A DNA stretch of 64,000 bases, taken from Clitopilus passeckerianus. Taxonomy: Eukaryota; Basidiomycota; Agaricomycetes; Agaricales; Entolomataceae. The notes below the pieces were generated by a model. It ran no database searches. It was not told the origin of the DNA and saw only the letters and a list, made by a program, of their open reading frames with translations. The stretch is from NCBI GenBank assembly GCA_944990035.1, contig CALYLX010000112.1, positions 372,001 to 436,000 of the forward strand, read 5' to 3'. Positions 1-11,190 of this stretch are shown piece by piece. Within the stretch, counting starts at the first letter, position 1. The number at the start of each line of letters is the position of its first letter. Position numbers and translations under genes: made by a program.

Positions 1-102
1 AACACATCAATACTAGACCCTCCTTCCCACCAACCACCTTCCTTTGTCCCGTCTCCTCTGTACGTTCTAGCAACGTACTCTTCCGGTCCCACCTCAACGT
101 CT

Positions 103-168
103 GTAAGTTGTGAATGGTTTAAAGAGCGGATGTAAATCTGATGAAAGTGTTTGCTTTAGCCTGCTTAG
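103..168 (+). other. 5' UTR intron of the first gene
   Basis: A GTAAGT donor at 103 and a TTAG acceptor ending at 168 bound a 66 nt intron. Splicing it out removes an upstream GTG/ATG-rich stretch and leaves the ATG at 176 as the first start codon of the message. This is inferred from splice motifs only. Confidence 0.5.
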
Positions 169-175
169 AATCAAG

Positions 176-1245
176 ATGTTCACGCCCAAAAAATTGACCC
201 TTACACTCCTTTTGCAAGCTCTCATTTTGTTGACCCCCACCGAGGCACACATCCAACAACGGGACCATGTTCATTTGAAGCGCCTGCTCAAGAAACGCGC
301 GCCAGCTCCCTGATGGTGGGCCTTTCGTACCCGTTATTGGTGCAGGTGCAGCTCCAACGGATCCCACACCCTCTGCCTCAAACAGCGCAAGCGCTTCCAT
401 TACCCCCACGCCCTCAGCCTCTAACACCGCCTCTTCTGCCGCCAGTTCATCCACGGTTCGTTTGTCACTCCAAAATGAAAAGACTTCATTATTAACCTTC
501 GTTTAATCAGTCCGCCTCTGAAGGCTTGAGTGAGCTCCTCAACTCCCTTGGATTGGGCTCAAGCACTGAGAGCGCTTCTTCGACTGCGTCCTCGTCTGCT
601 TCAACGAGTGGAACCTCGTCATCAACGACCTCATCCGAATCAGTCCTGGTCACCTCAGAGCCCACCCAGCCAGGCCCTGCCAACAGTGGGCCTTCGACCG
701 TTACTAGCTACACGTCGATTGAGCCCACCGAGTCATCGACGAGCTTGCCCTCTGCATCAGCTAATGCTTCTAAGCCAAAGAGCATTGCTTTGACTGTCAT
801 CATCGTTGTAGCCTCCTCCCTTGCCGCCATTACCATTCTTTGGACCATCTTCCGCAAGTGGAAGCTTGGACGCTCCAAGAAGTTCGACGAAAGGATGAAC
901 CCTATCAACTGGCAGCCAACTAATGCTGATGATGAAGCAATTCCTGGCTCTCACCGCCGTCTTTCTGGTGCATCATTCCAGTCTGGCAGCGTTCACGGTC
1001 ATCCCAACTCCGCTGGCACTGGCCACGGTTCTGACCATGGACATGGCTATACAAACAACAACGGGTCTTACGGCATTCCCGACCATGATTTCACTGCTGG
1101 GGCTTCTCACCTTGCCCCTGTCGGCGGTTATGCGGACCTTACTCGTGGCCCAAGCCCTCAACCCCCGATGCAGCAAATGGGCCACTCCGCAACCTACGGT
1201 CACTACGATGCCAACGTGCCACTTCACCACCAGTCGGGTTATTAA
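176..1245 (+). CDS. Ser/Thr-rich single-pass membrane protein (Mid2-like architecture)
   Basis: The ATG at 176 opens a hydrophobic signal peptide (MFTPKKLTLTLLLQALILL). A long Ser/Thr/Pro-rich ectodomain follows, then one membrane segment (about SIALTVIIVVASSLAAITIL), a basic stop-transfer stretch and a Gly/His/Ser-rich cytoplasmic tail. Exons fit 176-268, 306-455 and 511-1245, giving about 325 aa. The 55 nt intron at 456-510 has a good donor and acceptor. The reading frame also has to change between about 268 and 312; a 37 nt intron (269-305) would do this, but it is unusually short, so this join is tentative. The layout resembles fungal wall-stress sensors and other Mid2-like proteins, common in basidiomycetes. 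No enzymatic motif is visible, so a sensor or adhesion role is only inferred. Confidence 0.7.
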
Positions 1246-1615
1246 GCTTCCCATAGCTTAATGCTTCCCATACCCTTTGTTGATGTATGGCTGACCACCA
1301 TCGATGGCCTCATATCGAGTTGATTACGACCCACCTTTCTTAAGGACAATTATTGCACATCTATTCCCGCTTTTCTATTTCCGCGAGCTCATTGCCACCG
1401 GATGGCTACTTTTTACCTTATCAAATTATTATATGTTTCATGGCTAGACTACGGTAACGCTCGCATATACATATACCCTGAGGCTTTTTCGTCTTGTACA
1501 AATTGAAATTGATGTGTGGCCCAGATTCCATTCGCATGACTCTGATTGTAAGAAGCTACTGTAAGGACCAGTCAACTCAGCAACAATCAACTTGGTTCAG
1601 CCTGATGAAATGTGT
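1246..1615. other. Gap between convergent genes
   Basis: About 370 bp holding the two 3' flanks. Open frames here and overlapping 1494-2134 on the plus strand are antisense shadows of Ima1. I see no further gene. Confidence 0.6.
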
Positions 1616-3429
1616 TCATGAAGAAGCCGGTATAAGAATTACATGCACACGTCCCCAGATTTTGTATGAAATTCCTACTACTGGTGCGAGTGCAAGAATA
1701 TATAGCCAGCACCAGGTCTGGAGATGTCTGAAAACCCTGTCAGACTTATGCTGTTTAAGGCTCCCACTCGACCTGCTATCATCGACCATGAGGGCGCGTT
1801 CAAACAATCCCTCAAGGCCAGTAGGCTGCTCTGGGGCGAAGAAGCGCTGTGGTCGTATCCACGATTCATTTGCAACGTTCGGCACCTTCTGCGGCTCCGA
1901 TGGACTCCAATCCATTTCATCTACACCTCGCACTGGCGGAGCTTGGGGTGGGGGGCATTTGACAGAAGAGAAGGCAACCCGAATACAGGGTTTGCGGGAG
2001 AAATAACAGGTTTGGATGATAATGATAAGGATGCGAAGGAGTCGGATTCAGGTATGTTGGGGAGAGCTGGGGTTGAAGACCGACTTCCTGATGCAGTGGG
2101 GCTTTGGGAGCGTGAAGGGTTCATCAACTTGTGAGAGTTGGTTTGTATTAATCGAATGGCGGGCGCAGAATGTAGGCGTATTGCCCATGAAGAGATGATG
2201 AGAGCCTAGGTTGTTGGTGTATGAGCAATTGATCAGTGTATGAGGATCTAAAGACTCACCGTGAGTTCTATGCATGATACGGAGGAGAAATAGATGAAGT
2301 AGCTGCGCGAGGTCGACGACGCAGAAGTAGGAGAATGCACGTTATTTGAATAAAAATAGTCGAAAGCGAGGAACATAGATGTTGAAAGCCTGGAAAGCCA
2401 CGCTGTTATTTGCATGATCTTTAGCATGCTTATTAGCTACAAGTTTCGAGAATTACTCTTTTCACATACATTGTACAAGGATTTGCCTTTGGCACGGACG
2501 TCACGCCCCTGTTGTTTGGCTCGCTGGATGGCTCCGTAGCTGGGGTCCCAACATGTCCAAAGTAATGAGACGGCCACAAGAAGTGGCAGGATGGGTTGGA
2601 GAAAGGAGAGGAAACGTAGTGGGTGGTATGCCAGGATGGCTGAGAGGAAGGAGGAAATGAGATTTATCCACCAAAAAGCAACGCGGAACATACCAGATAC
2701 GTTGGCAAGATTAACCATCAGGAATGTGGTCACCCACAGTACACCGCGAGCCCTCCAGAGTATTATTTCCTTGCTCAAGTGCTCGTTGTCCTTGTATTTA
2801 TTAGAAGGCACGCGCCGTTGCACCTCCTTCCCCTTGCTCTGCGTCAATAGTTCGCCAAGAGCCTTCGTCCTTGCCATATGGTCCTTCCGCTGTATCTCTT
2901 CCTCCACTGCTGGCAGACAGTTCTGGCATACGGGTGGGTATCGCAAATGAAGCGACTCCTGATATTGCGGAAGCATTTGAAGGCGCGACGCGTATTCGGG
3001 ATCCTGGCGACAGTTAGATTCAGATTTGACTGCCTTAGTCGACGTTAATGGAGACGCACCTCAGGGGACGGCAGGTAGTTTGAGAGTAGGTTGATGAGGA
3101 TTAACTGATTAGACTGGCAAGTCTGGCAGAACGGACCCTTTCCGTACATCGTTGGCAGCCTGTCATGACCGGCTGAACCTAAGACAGTGCTTAACTCACG
3201 CATAGACACGCATATAGTGAGAACACGCACCTCGTTTAGAAAAGGAGCCGGAATTGAGTGATTCGACGTGCATTGCTGGTTCGTCGGAGAATATTTCACC
3301 GTTCTCATTGTAACGGTTCAAGCAGCCGCAGGATGTACAGCGAAATGACCGTGTGTTTCGTACAGAAGGGCATGGTGCGTTACAGAAGTAGCATGGACGA
3401 GTAGAATATCGACGGAATAAGGCCGACAT
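1616..3429 (-). CDS. ima1: Ima1 N-terminal zinc-finger inner nuclear membrane protein
   Basis: Fungal relative of S. pombe Ima1 and animal Samp1/NET5, which sit in the inner nuclear membrane and couple chromatin or centromeres to the cytoskeleton. The N-terminus has paired CxxC motifs (CYFCN, CTSCGCLNRYNENGEI), then FCQTCQ and PVCQNC, the family's zinc-binding array. Several membrane segments follow, then a Ser/Pro-rich linker containing VDEMDWSPSEP and a C-terminal membrane helix (WCWLYILALAPVVG). Exons in transcript order are 3429-3231, 3178-3060, 3003-2470, 2436-2260 and 2205-1616. The exon lengths add up to one base short of a whole number of codons, and the frame breaks at a G6 run on the plus strand (1950-1955); one extra base would give about 539 aa. 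The intron at 2469-2437 is only 33 nt. Only 74 bp separate its ATG from the next gene. Confidence 0.85.
1950..1955 (-). other. Apparent 1-base deletion in a C6 run of Ima1
   Basis: Upstream of this run the frame reads NPVFGLPSLLSNA. Downstream the family-typical sequence PPVRGVDEMDWSPSEP lies one base out of register. No canonical intron in the right phase bridges the two. It is either a homopolymer sequence error or a real frameshift allele. Confidence 0.65.
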
Positions 3430-3503
3430 TTGAATTACAGCATTTGATCAGCACGGGGTGGTTGTGGTTCAGTGGACGGAATGTTTGGCCCCAAGCAAAG
3501 TCC
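3430..3503. promoter_or_regulatory. Short divergent promoter, Ima1 / SNAP43-like
   Basis: Only 74 bp lie between the two start codons on opposite strands, so both promoters must overlap each other or the neighbouring coding sequence. No clear TATA box is visible. Confidence 0.5.
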
Positions 3504-4689
3504 ATGGCTATCATTACACCAGCACCATCGGCAAATTATGGCGATGTCGTTCTTCAGCCCAATTACTTTACATCCTCGCTCTTCGTAAACGACCTCAACG
3601 AAGATATCAACACATTGATACGACTTTACGCAGAACAATATGCGCCAAATCCTTCGGTCCAACCTTTCACATTGTTCAAAGACCTCTGGAAATCTCAAGG
3701 TTGGACCTGGTTTCATCTGATGGTCCTCGACGACAGAGCCAGGCAGGCTTTTCTTATCACCGTCTCGAGGTTGTTTCTAGGTACTTTATATCTTGAATGA
3801 TTCATGGAATATCCAACAATGGGTTCTGGGCACAGAACGAACGTCCGCCACAGAACCGCTATTTACAAGGGCAACTTCGTTATTTTGCTTCTACGCCTTT
3901 CTATGCACGCAACCCATTAGAACAGCTCCGTCTTTGCTGAGTATCAGTCATGTCCCCATTCCCCTAGGTACCCTTGGATCCGCACCCCTCGCAGATATAG
4001 TGACTAAACCGTTCCTAAAGATCTCCTCGACTCTCTTCGACAGCTGCCCGCGTCCTGCAATGAGCCGTTCATGTCGCCCTTTCAGCCCAGCCTCCAGTAT
4101 ATCCTCAGTACACTGGAATCTGACGGCGTTTTCCTGCTGGTCCCGTCGTCAGAACTGAAGGCTCTCAATCCTGCCAATCTGCCTCGAGAGATTTACATTG
4201 AAGACTCCAGCTCATACTCCACAGAAACCGATGTCGCAAAGAAGAAAGGACGCCCTTCTAAACGTGACAAGGCCAAGAAGGCAAGAGTAAATCTAGAAAA
4301 GCTTGACTCTCGTTTAGAACATACTTCGCGTGAGGCCAGTCGTGGTTTTCGTGTGGTATTCATGCTGACTTCATAACATAGTTGAAAACGCCCCAATGCT
4401 GTCGCTCGAGGAATATACCTCTGAGAAGGGAAAACTTCTGGAGACGTTGCGAATGCACCCACAAGCCCGTGCTATCGTCGCAAAATCAAATCATATGGTG
4501 CTCGACAGGCTCAAGGCGGCAGAAGGTTCTGGAACATCGAACAATCCACCGAGCTCGTCGGAAGTTCAAATGGCCAGCGTTGGTCGCATTGAGCGAGCTG
4601 TCAATGAGGTGGATCGAACTTACCAGGAGGAGTGGGCGGGCGGAGCGCTCACCCTCGTGGAAGGTGCTGGAATGCCCTCTAAAGAATGA
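3504..4689 (+). CDS. SNAPc subunit SNAP43/SNAPC1-like protein
   Basis: Exons 3504-3780, 3836-3967, 4021-4344 and 4382-4689 join in phase to about 346 aa. The N-terminal half has the SNAP43 pattern: acidic DLNEDINTLIRLY, FTLFKDLWKSQGW, then RQAFLITVSRLFLE followed by SLFCFYAFLCTQP. This matches the helical core of SNAPC1, a subunit of the complex that activates snRNA promoters (Pol II and Pol III). A basic, nuclear-signal-like stretch (KKKGRPSKRDKAKKAR) lies in the middle. Splice joins were chosen by phase; the last intron is only 37 nt. The resemblance is by pattern, not by alignment, so the family call is moderate. A nuclear role is supported by the basic stretch. Confidence 0.55.
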
Positions 4690-4918
4690 ATGGATGCGAT
4701 GATTGAACACGAGTTGGACAGGTTTTACGGAGAAACCATGTAATAGTTCAAAATACATAGCCACCATGCACCACACCTTGCATACAAGAAATATAGTGCA
4801 TGAGCAGCGCAGCACAAAGAAGCGCTAAAAGCTATACCCATTATTTAGCGCTGATCCTGATATTTTCTCGGCCAAGCCTCAGCTTACATTTTCATCGACG
4901 ATCTCGGCTGTCACGTCC

Positions 4919-6714
4919 ATGTCCAGAACACATCTCAACCTCCTTAATTTGCCTATCGAACTGCTGGGTTCTATTTTGGCCACTTGCGATGGTCCTTCGC
5001 TTGCGAAATGTAGATGTGTAGGTCCCGACCGGCCGTTTGACGGAATGACAGACGCCATGATCTCTTTTAACACTCTTAGGTGTGCAAAAGTCTTCACAAA
5101 GTGATTGTCTCTACTGCAAGTCTACAGCTACCCATCGAGGTCTACCTATCCGGACAAGAAATAATCAACAACAGGACTAGCCCTGCAGAAGTCCTCGGCC
5201 AATTGCGGGCGTACAACAAAGCCTGGAATGAGATTATTTACACGGAAGTAGACCCTATCCCGATGCTTGATGGAGACCTTTGGGAACTTTATGGTGGCAT
5301 TCTGGCTCTGACGGACGAAACTCAAAATATAATATTTCACCGTCTACCCTCGCCGAGTAAAGGTGTCGAAGCTGCAAAATGGACCCTTGGGGATTTCAAG
5401 TTTCGGATTAGGGACCTCGGCATGGATCCCTCCCAGGATCTCTTGGTACTAGTCGAGGCTCCGAGATGGTGCAGAATTCTACTCATGGTATGACGGCATC
5501 TTTTGTTGACTCTCCTTCGACAGGTCCGGTCCAAACCCAAACCACAATCACCAGGTGCATCTTCGGACACTATCGACAGGAAAACCTCACCCCCTCGCTG
5601 CTGTGACGGTTCTGATTCGTTCACAAGACCAAGCCGATCCAGGTGCTTCATACAACATACAAGTATCTGGTGATTATATTGGTGTTCTGGTCGAATCGGA
5701 AGGTGCGGGTGAAAACCAACTTTGCATCTGGGAATGGAAGACAGGCAAACTCGAAGTAGTAAGTGTCCAGCGGATCTGATTGAATAATCTAAGCTAAGCA
5801 ACCTTTCTCGAGGTCCTAACGGGAGATGACATCCAGTCCTTCGTGTTTTTCAGTGAGAGACACGTAATGCTGGCCATCTACGCATTATCCGAGATGGAAG
5901 GCATCAAGGTCGACATCGCAATGCTGGTGGTAGATTTTATCAATGAACCACCAGAAGAACACCACATTTGGGAGATCAAGGGTGCTGCTATGCTCGCCCT
6001 CCCACCCCTTCATGATGACATTGCATTTTCTTTGGTCGCTATTCGCGCCGATCCCGCACCAGATTGGACTCCGGACGCTGACGATCAAGCGCCATTCTGT
6101 ACAGCAAAGCGCAACAGGATTTACGCGCTCTCACTGCAAGTCTTCGGCGAGCACGAACTCCGGAGCTTCGTGCTGCTCGTCCCGAGACTCACCATTCTAG
6201 CGTGCATGGACGCCACACCTCCTAACATGGAGACCATATTTGTCTTTGGGTGGGAGGTCTGGGGTAGAACAGGTAGCCGTTATATTGGGCCTACGGTGAC
6301 ATCGGATCCTACATGGGTGTGTTATGTGAACGGCACCAAGTATGTTAATCTGCGCAAAGGTGCCGATAAACATGTCGAGATCGAGGTCTTTGACCTCAAT
6401 CCCTTCAAGCAGCGGCTTCTATCGGGCGACAGTGATTCCGGCATCACTGGGTACTGCGAGGCTGGCGAAACTATGATACCGGCGGGTTCTATTTTCGTTG
6501 AAGATGTCATTACCGAACACCCTTGTCATGTTCAGACAATCACCATGCCCGACTTGATATGGAACCAGGACCTCACGGCCATCTGCAGTGAAGATTCTAT
6601 CCTTGTGGTAAGCGTTGATCAACACCTCCATACAGAACACTTTTCCTACTCTTCCTCCCTTACCATCTATAGGTCGATCCGGACCGAAAAACTTTCCGAG
6701 TACTCTCCTTTTAG
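4919..6714 (+). CDS. F-box domain protein
   Basis: Exons 4919-5017, 5080-5487, 5555-5758, 5813-6607 and 6673-6714 join in phase to about 515 aa. Residues from about 5 to 45 form an F-box (LNLPIELLGSILATCD, then CRCVCKSLHKVI split by intron 1), the Skp1-binding part of SCF ubiquitin ligases. The rest is a beta-rich region with scattered Trp (WEWKTGKLEVV, VFGWEVWGRTG), as in the beta-propeller-like substrate-binding halves of the very large agaricomycete F-box families. The substrate is unknown. The last exon is only 14 codons long. Confidence 0.8.
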
Positions 6715-7116
6715 ATCCTTCTTCCATTCGCGCATGCATATGGCTCAAGTAGCATGATTGAATGTCTACCAGGAACAATATTTCGCTACTTTCAATCTGG
6801 CGAGCTTCGCAGACGTATGATCAGATCTAGGCCAATGGCAGTTACACCGCGGGTAATTTAACTCATATGAAACACACCTTCTGCTGTATTCAAATGACAA
6901 ACGTTGCTGAGCGTTTCTGAGGGAAAAGAGCTATTAGGCGATGCTTGGCGTTCTGATCTACACTGTTGTCATCTTATCTGATAAAAATTTTGAATCAGGC
7001 GCTTCATTGCCTCATACCGCCGGGTAACCTGTACTATATAATGACTCCCATACCTTTCCATGTCCCTCCAAGCTCGACATCCCCTGCCCTTCCTCTGTCC
7101 CCATATCGCTACGAAA
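6715..7116. other. Gap upstream of N-acetylglutamate synthase
   Basis: Holds the 3' flank of the F-box gene and the promoter of the next gene. No further gene is supported. Confidence 0.6.
7035..7040 (+). promoter_or_regulatory. TATA element upstream of N-acetylglutamate synthase
   Basis: TATATA lies 77 bp before the chosen start at 7117. An ATG directly after it (7041) opens a 44-codon frame that ends at 7175, overlapping the true start in another frame. If transcription starts downstream of the TATA box, that ATG is probably not in the message. Confidence 0.5.
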
Positions 7117-9092
7117 ATGCTTCCCAGAGGAACTGTCCCTCGGAAACTGACTCAAAGGGCTGCAATATCAGCTAGACGGTCTCAAGCCTTCCGTGCATTT
7201 TATGCCGTCCGTATTTCCTAGTCTCTGGGTAATCAGCATTTGATAACAGGATGTTTGTCCAGTCTATCAGAAGCCTTCAGGGAACTCCCCTGGCTCTGAA
7301 GCTGATGATGTGCCCGTTTCTGACAACGTGTGTATTTCCTCATGCCTACAGGAGCGTCCAGAATTTACCATTTGTTCAGGATTTCATCATGTCCATATTG
7401 CGCGCCAACCCGTCTATTCGTGATACGCGCTCATACCTAGACCACTTTGGTCCCCGTCCTGTGAAGATACCCTCGCCATTGCCCCAACATGAGCTTGTCA
7501 TCCCACCACCGGTTCTTGATCGGCCGACAAAACTCGACACTTCGCAAGCTGCTGCACATGTGCAAGCCAGCCCTGTCATCGCATCAATATTGAACCCTGT
7601 AAACCGCCGTACCGCTCTAGTCAAAGTCCAAGGTCCCTTTACGGACAAACAGCTGGATAGCATTGCTCGAGGCATTATTTACCTCGAGAAGCTTGGCCTC
7701 GTTAGCGTCATCGTTGTAGAGAACGACGAGGTTCCCCGTGGGGAGCAAGGTGAACGGGCTATAATGATTGAAGAGACGATGCGAGTAGTGTTCACTCTGG
7801 AGAAACAGGGGTTACCAGCCCGCCCCGTCGTTGGTGCTGCGGTGCGACTTGGTCCCAAGCCCGAGGAGAACGAACCCTCTACTGTCGCTGGTGTAACCCC
7901 TCCAGAATCTCATACAACACCAGCTGACTTGATTCCGATCCGATCCGCTCTTCGAGCTGGAGAAATCCCAGTTATTGCGCCCTTTGCCCTCGATTCTCGC
8001 TGTCGATCTGTACGCATTGACGCAAACGATGTCATAGCTGGTCTAGCTCGTGGCATGGTTGAAGCAGGCGAAGGCCATGATCCTCAGCCGGAAACCCCTT
8101 TGGAGGCTTCCTTCAAAGATGTAGACCTTACCCCACTTCGTCTCATGATTATTAACCGAGAAGGAGGAGTTCCTTCTTATGCTCGCTCTGGATATCCACA
8201 TCTTCTGATCAATTTGGACTCGGAATATTCATACATCCACGATACCTTCCAAGAAAACTGGCGTAATTCCCACCCCACAGCATTGTCGAACCTCGCATTA
8301 GCTCGGACCTGTCTGGCATACATGCCCCCAACGGCTTCTGCAATCATGGTATCTCATCGATCTCCTAGCTCCCTCATCGCCAACCTCATCACCAACAAGC
8401 CTGCTGTCAGTTCAAGTCTACCCCACGCCTTGCTGCAAGGCAATCGTAAATTGACGGCCAACATACCCACCCTTCTTCGTCGAGGTCTGAACATTCGTGT
8501 CCTCCGAGATCTGTCGGAGGTCGACAAGCCCAAGTTAACCGCGCTTTTGGAGCAATCATTCAAACAGAAGCTTGGACAGAAATCTTTCTACGATCGTCTC
8601 GAGAAAACACTCGACTACATCATTGTTGCAGGCGATTATGCGGGTGCAGCAATTGTAACGCGGGAAGCATGCCCAGGATTCGACAAACCCATTACATACC
8701 TAGACAAGTTCGCGGTCCTCCCCCAGAACCAAGGTGATGGCACCGTCGACTTCCTCTGGGTCGCACTCCACGATGAGTCGTATGGCCTTGGCCACCCATT
8801 CTCGGCGAATCCCAACGGTGGTAAAGGGGGCATCGGTGATGGGCAGGACCTTGTCTGGCGGAGTCGAGCCGACAACCCAGTCAACAAGTGGTACTTTGAG
8901 CGTAGCTCCGGCCACTTGCGCATGGGTTCATGGGTCTTGTTCTGGTGCGATGGGGAGAAGCGGTTAAAGATCGAAGCAGGGCGGAGAGGTAGCTCTGGCT
9001 TGTCTTATATCGAATCTTGGGAAGAAGGTCGATTAAGGAAGTGGGCTGATGTTGTTTTCAAGATACCCTCGTGTTGGCAAAAGAAGGACTGA
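7117..9092 (+). CDS. ARG2: Mitochondrial amino-acid N-acetyltransferase (N-acetylglutamate synthase)
   Basis: Makes N-acetylglutamate from glutamate and acetyl-CoA, the first step of arginine synthesis, in the mitochondrial matrix. The N-terminus is Arg-rich and lacks acidic residues (MLPRGTVPRKLTQRAAISAR), typical of a matrix signal. A degenerate amino-acid-kinase-like region follows (NRRTALVKVQGPFTDKQLDSI), then the C-terminal acetyltransferase domain with YLDKFAVLP, DFLWVALHDESYGLGHPFSA and NKWYFERSSGHLR, all hallmarks of fungal Arg2. Exons are 7117-7206, 7250-7327 and 7380-9092 (about 626 aa), in phase. The first donor is GTCCGT, because the better-looking GTATTT four bases later gives the wrong phase. 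The enzyme is known to act with N-acetylglutamate kinase and is usually feedback-inhibited by arginine. Confidence 0.92.
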
Positions 9093-9423
9093 ATGGGAAC
9101 AAGAAAATTCAACAATATGTACTTTACTGGTCTCGTCCAATTGCTTATATGTCACAGAAATTTTCTGAATGGTATTAATTTGATAAATGATTAGTTGCAA
9201 CATTATCCACCATGTACTAGAGAATAACGTCCTGGCGCCAGTAATTCCAGAGGGCCCAACTGGTATAGAAGAAAGTCTAGTAAAAACAATCTAGATCCTT
9301 GCAGACGAGAGACACGTAGAGAACGAATTCCATTCGATAGACAGAGTTTGCTCGCAGACTCTTCGAGTGGAAGGCTGCCTCGGAAGGGAGGATAGAATCA
9401 GGAGCGTTCCGAAGATTCTAAGT
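9093..9423. other. Gap between convergent genes
   Basis: About 330 bp, AT-rich after the NAGS stop, holding both 3' flanks. I see nothing else. Confidence 0.6.
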
Positions 9424-10801
9424 CTAGAACACGCCATCCAGTGCCTTTCTAGCGAGTTCCACTCCAAGCTAAATTAGGAATGCATGAGCACCCGCAGCAC
9501 ATGATTTACATAAAGACTTACGAAGGTAGCAGCATTGGCAGGGAATGCCTGAAGAGGACAGTTAGTGTGCTGGTCGAGGAACTGAGCGTTGACCAAACTT
9601 ACCCTTGCCATAGCTGGTCCCAGGCCTTTCCACAGCGCACGCGCACCGTCTTGAGCAATGGTTTTACGTGCACAGTCAAGCATTCCCTTGTAGGTACCTT
9701 CAGGTGCCGACTGCAGACGAGATTTGATGACCTAAGAGATCAAGCATGAGCATCCGCTGTAAGGTAAGTTTGAGCGCAATTACGCACGTCAGGTGGAATG
9801 ACCAATGACCACATCGCAACACCAGCGGTACCACCAGCGATCATGATAGCTCCGAGGTTCAAATCTGCGGGAGATGCACCCTGTGGGGTGAGGGCCTTTT
9901 TAGTTACCTCATATGCGGCGAAGTAGCTAAATGAAAGAGATTAGTGCAATGCAATTGATTGTTTCCGCCGAAGACTCACGCAGCGCTACCCGGCCCATCA
10001 CGAGCAAGGGTAGCACCTGTACCACGGAAGATACTTCGTACACCACCTTCACGGTAAAGGTGTTTGAGAACGTCGAAAACACCTTTATACTTCTCTGATC
10101 CTCCCTGGCCTTGAATCTACCGTACTGAGTGAGCACCCACGCAACACATTAGGAATACAGCCCTTACCTGCAATAGGACCTTTGCTCGCTCTACAGGTGC
10201 AGTGACAAGTGTGGTCGGAACAGCTGATAGGAAACCAGCTGTAGCCAATTCGGCAGTTGAGAGTGTCTTGGACTCGCGCTTAGGCGTCATTGCGTAAATG
10301 AGTTGCTTCGAGGCATCGTAGGCCTTTGTGCGGGATATGAACATTCCACCCGCCAAACGATGAAATCGCAGTTCAGCTCACCCAGAATGACACAGCGAAA
10401 ATCGGAGTAACTCCCAGTAGAGGTGGAACAATACCACGGTACATTCTTCAAGGAAGAGGGGTTTAAGCATGGGATGGTAGGTTTGTGTGCAAAACTCACC
10501 CAGATACACCATCCCGAGCGAGGGTTTTCTTAACAACGTCCACAGCACCTGTATATTGCCCTGGGGCCGCCGTTTGCAAGCGTGTCTTCGTAAGGTCGAA
10601 GGGGTGGCCTGGTGATTGCGTGTTAAACCCTTCCGAAAACACTTAGGCAACATCTAAGGCTCACCCACTACTACAGCACATACACCGCCGAAGCCTCCAG
10701 CAATGAAGGCCTTCACCTGCTCAGCCGCCTGGTTCGAAGCTTCACTCTAATGAACCAATTATTAAGCTTGCCGTATTGGAGGCTCAAGAATCACTAACCA
10801 T
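9424..10801 (-). CDS. CRC1: Mitochondrial carnitine/acylcarnitine carrier
   Basis: SLC25-family carrier exchanging acylcarnitine and carnitine across the inner mitochondrial membrane. Three repeats with the carrier signature are visible: GHPFDLTKTRLQTA, APVERAKVLLQIQGQGG and PPDVIKSRLQSAPEGTYKG. RGIVPPLLGVTPIFAVSFW followed by AYDASK is typical of the CRC1/SLC25A20 group. Ten exons fit in phase: 10801-10799, 10746-10665, 10608-10500, 10445-10382, 10323-10168, 10116-9980, 9926-9788, 9731-9603, 9548-9522 and 9468-9424, giving 296 aa, the usual length. The first coding exon is just the ATG followed directly by a GTTAGT donor; the next codons are SEASNQAAEQVKAF. This reads better than any in-frame upstream start. 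Exon 9 is only 27 nt. Confidence 0.92.
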
Positions 10802-11190
10802 GGCGAGGAACAAAAAATGTAAACGAACAGATTGGTCGAGCTGCTCCGGTTATAAACGCCTGCTGGATATATGCGGCATTGCGCATGCATGCGCATATAG
10901 TCAGGGTCGGTCCGTCCTCGGCAACACATTGCCCAGAACTTAGAAATATCACATGCACTGATACAACCATGCAACACAGCAAGGAAGGCTTAATGTTGTC
11001 CCTCGAAAGGTCATGGTCCTCATGGAGGCTGTCATTGGAAGGGTATTAAAGTAGCTAGCTATGCTAAAGCCAGTAGGTACAGAGCAAGCTCGGTGCGTCT
11101 ACGATAGATTGGTACATGGAATAACATTACAACTGTTGAGTGAATTAGCCAATATATACATCGAGAATATTGAAAAGCAGAAGGTCATGT
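10802..11190. other. CRC1 upstream region
   Basis: Holds the CRC1 promoter and the 3' flank of the FAS1 gene. It contains the palindrome listed separately. No gene is supported. Confidence 0.6.
10880..10895. promoter_or_regulatory. 16 bp perfect palindrome upstream of CRC1
   Basis: TGCGCATGCATGCGCA reads the same on both strands. It lies about 80-95 bp before the CRC1 start and is flanked by ATATGCGG on one side and ATATAG on the other. It could be a binding site for a dimeric factor, or chance; no known motif is claimed. Confidence 0.35.

Noticed and set aside
269..305. Fixed sequencing-error explanation for the frame change in the first gene
   Set aside because: The shift has the opposite sign to the other five and a 37 nt intron fits, so an error was not assumed.
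1494..2134. Long plus-strand open frames opposite the Ima1 3' half
   Set aside because: They mirror Ima1 exons, have no family resemblance and lack splice support.
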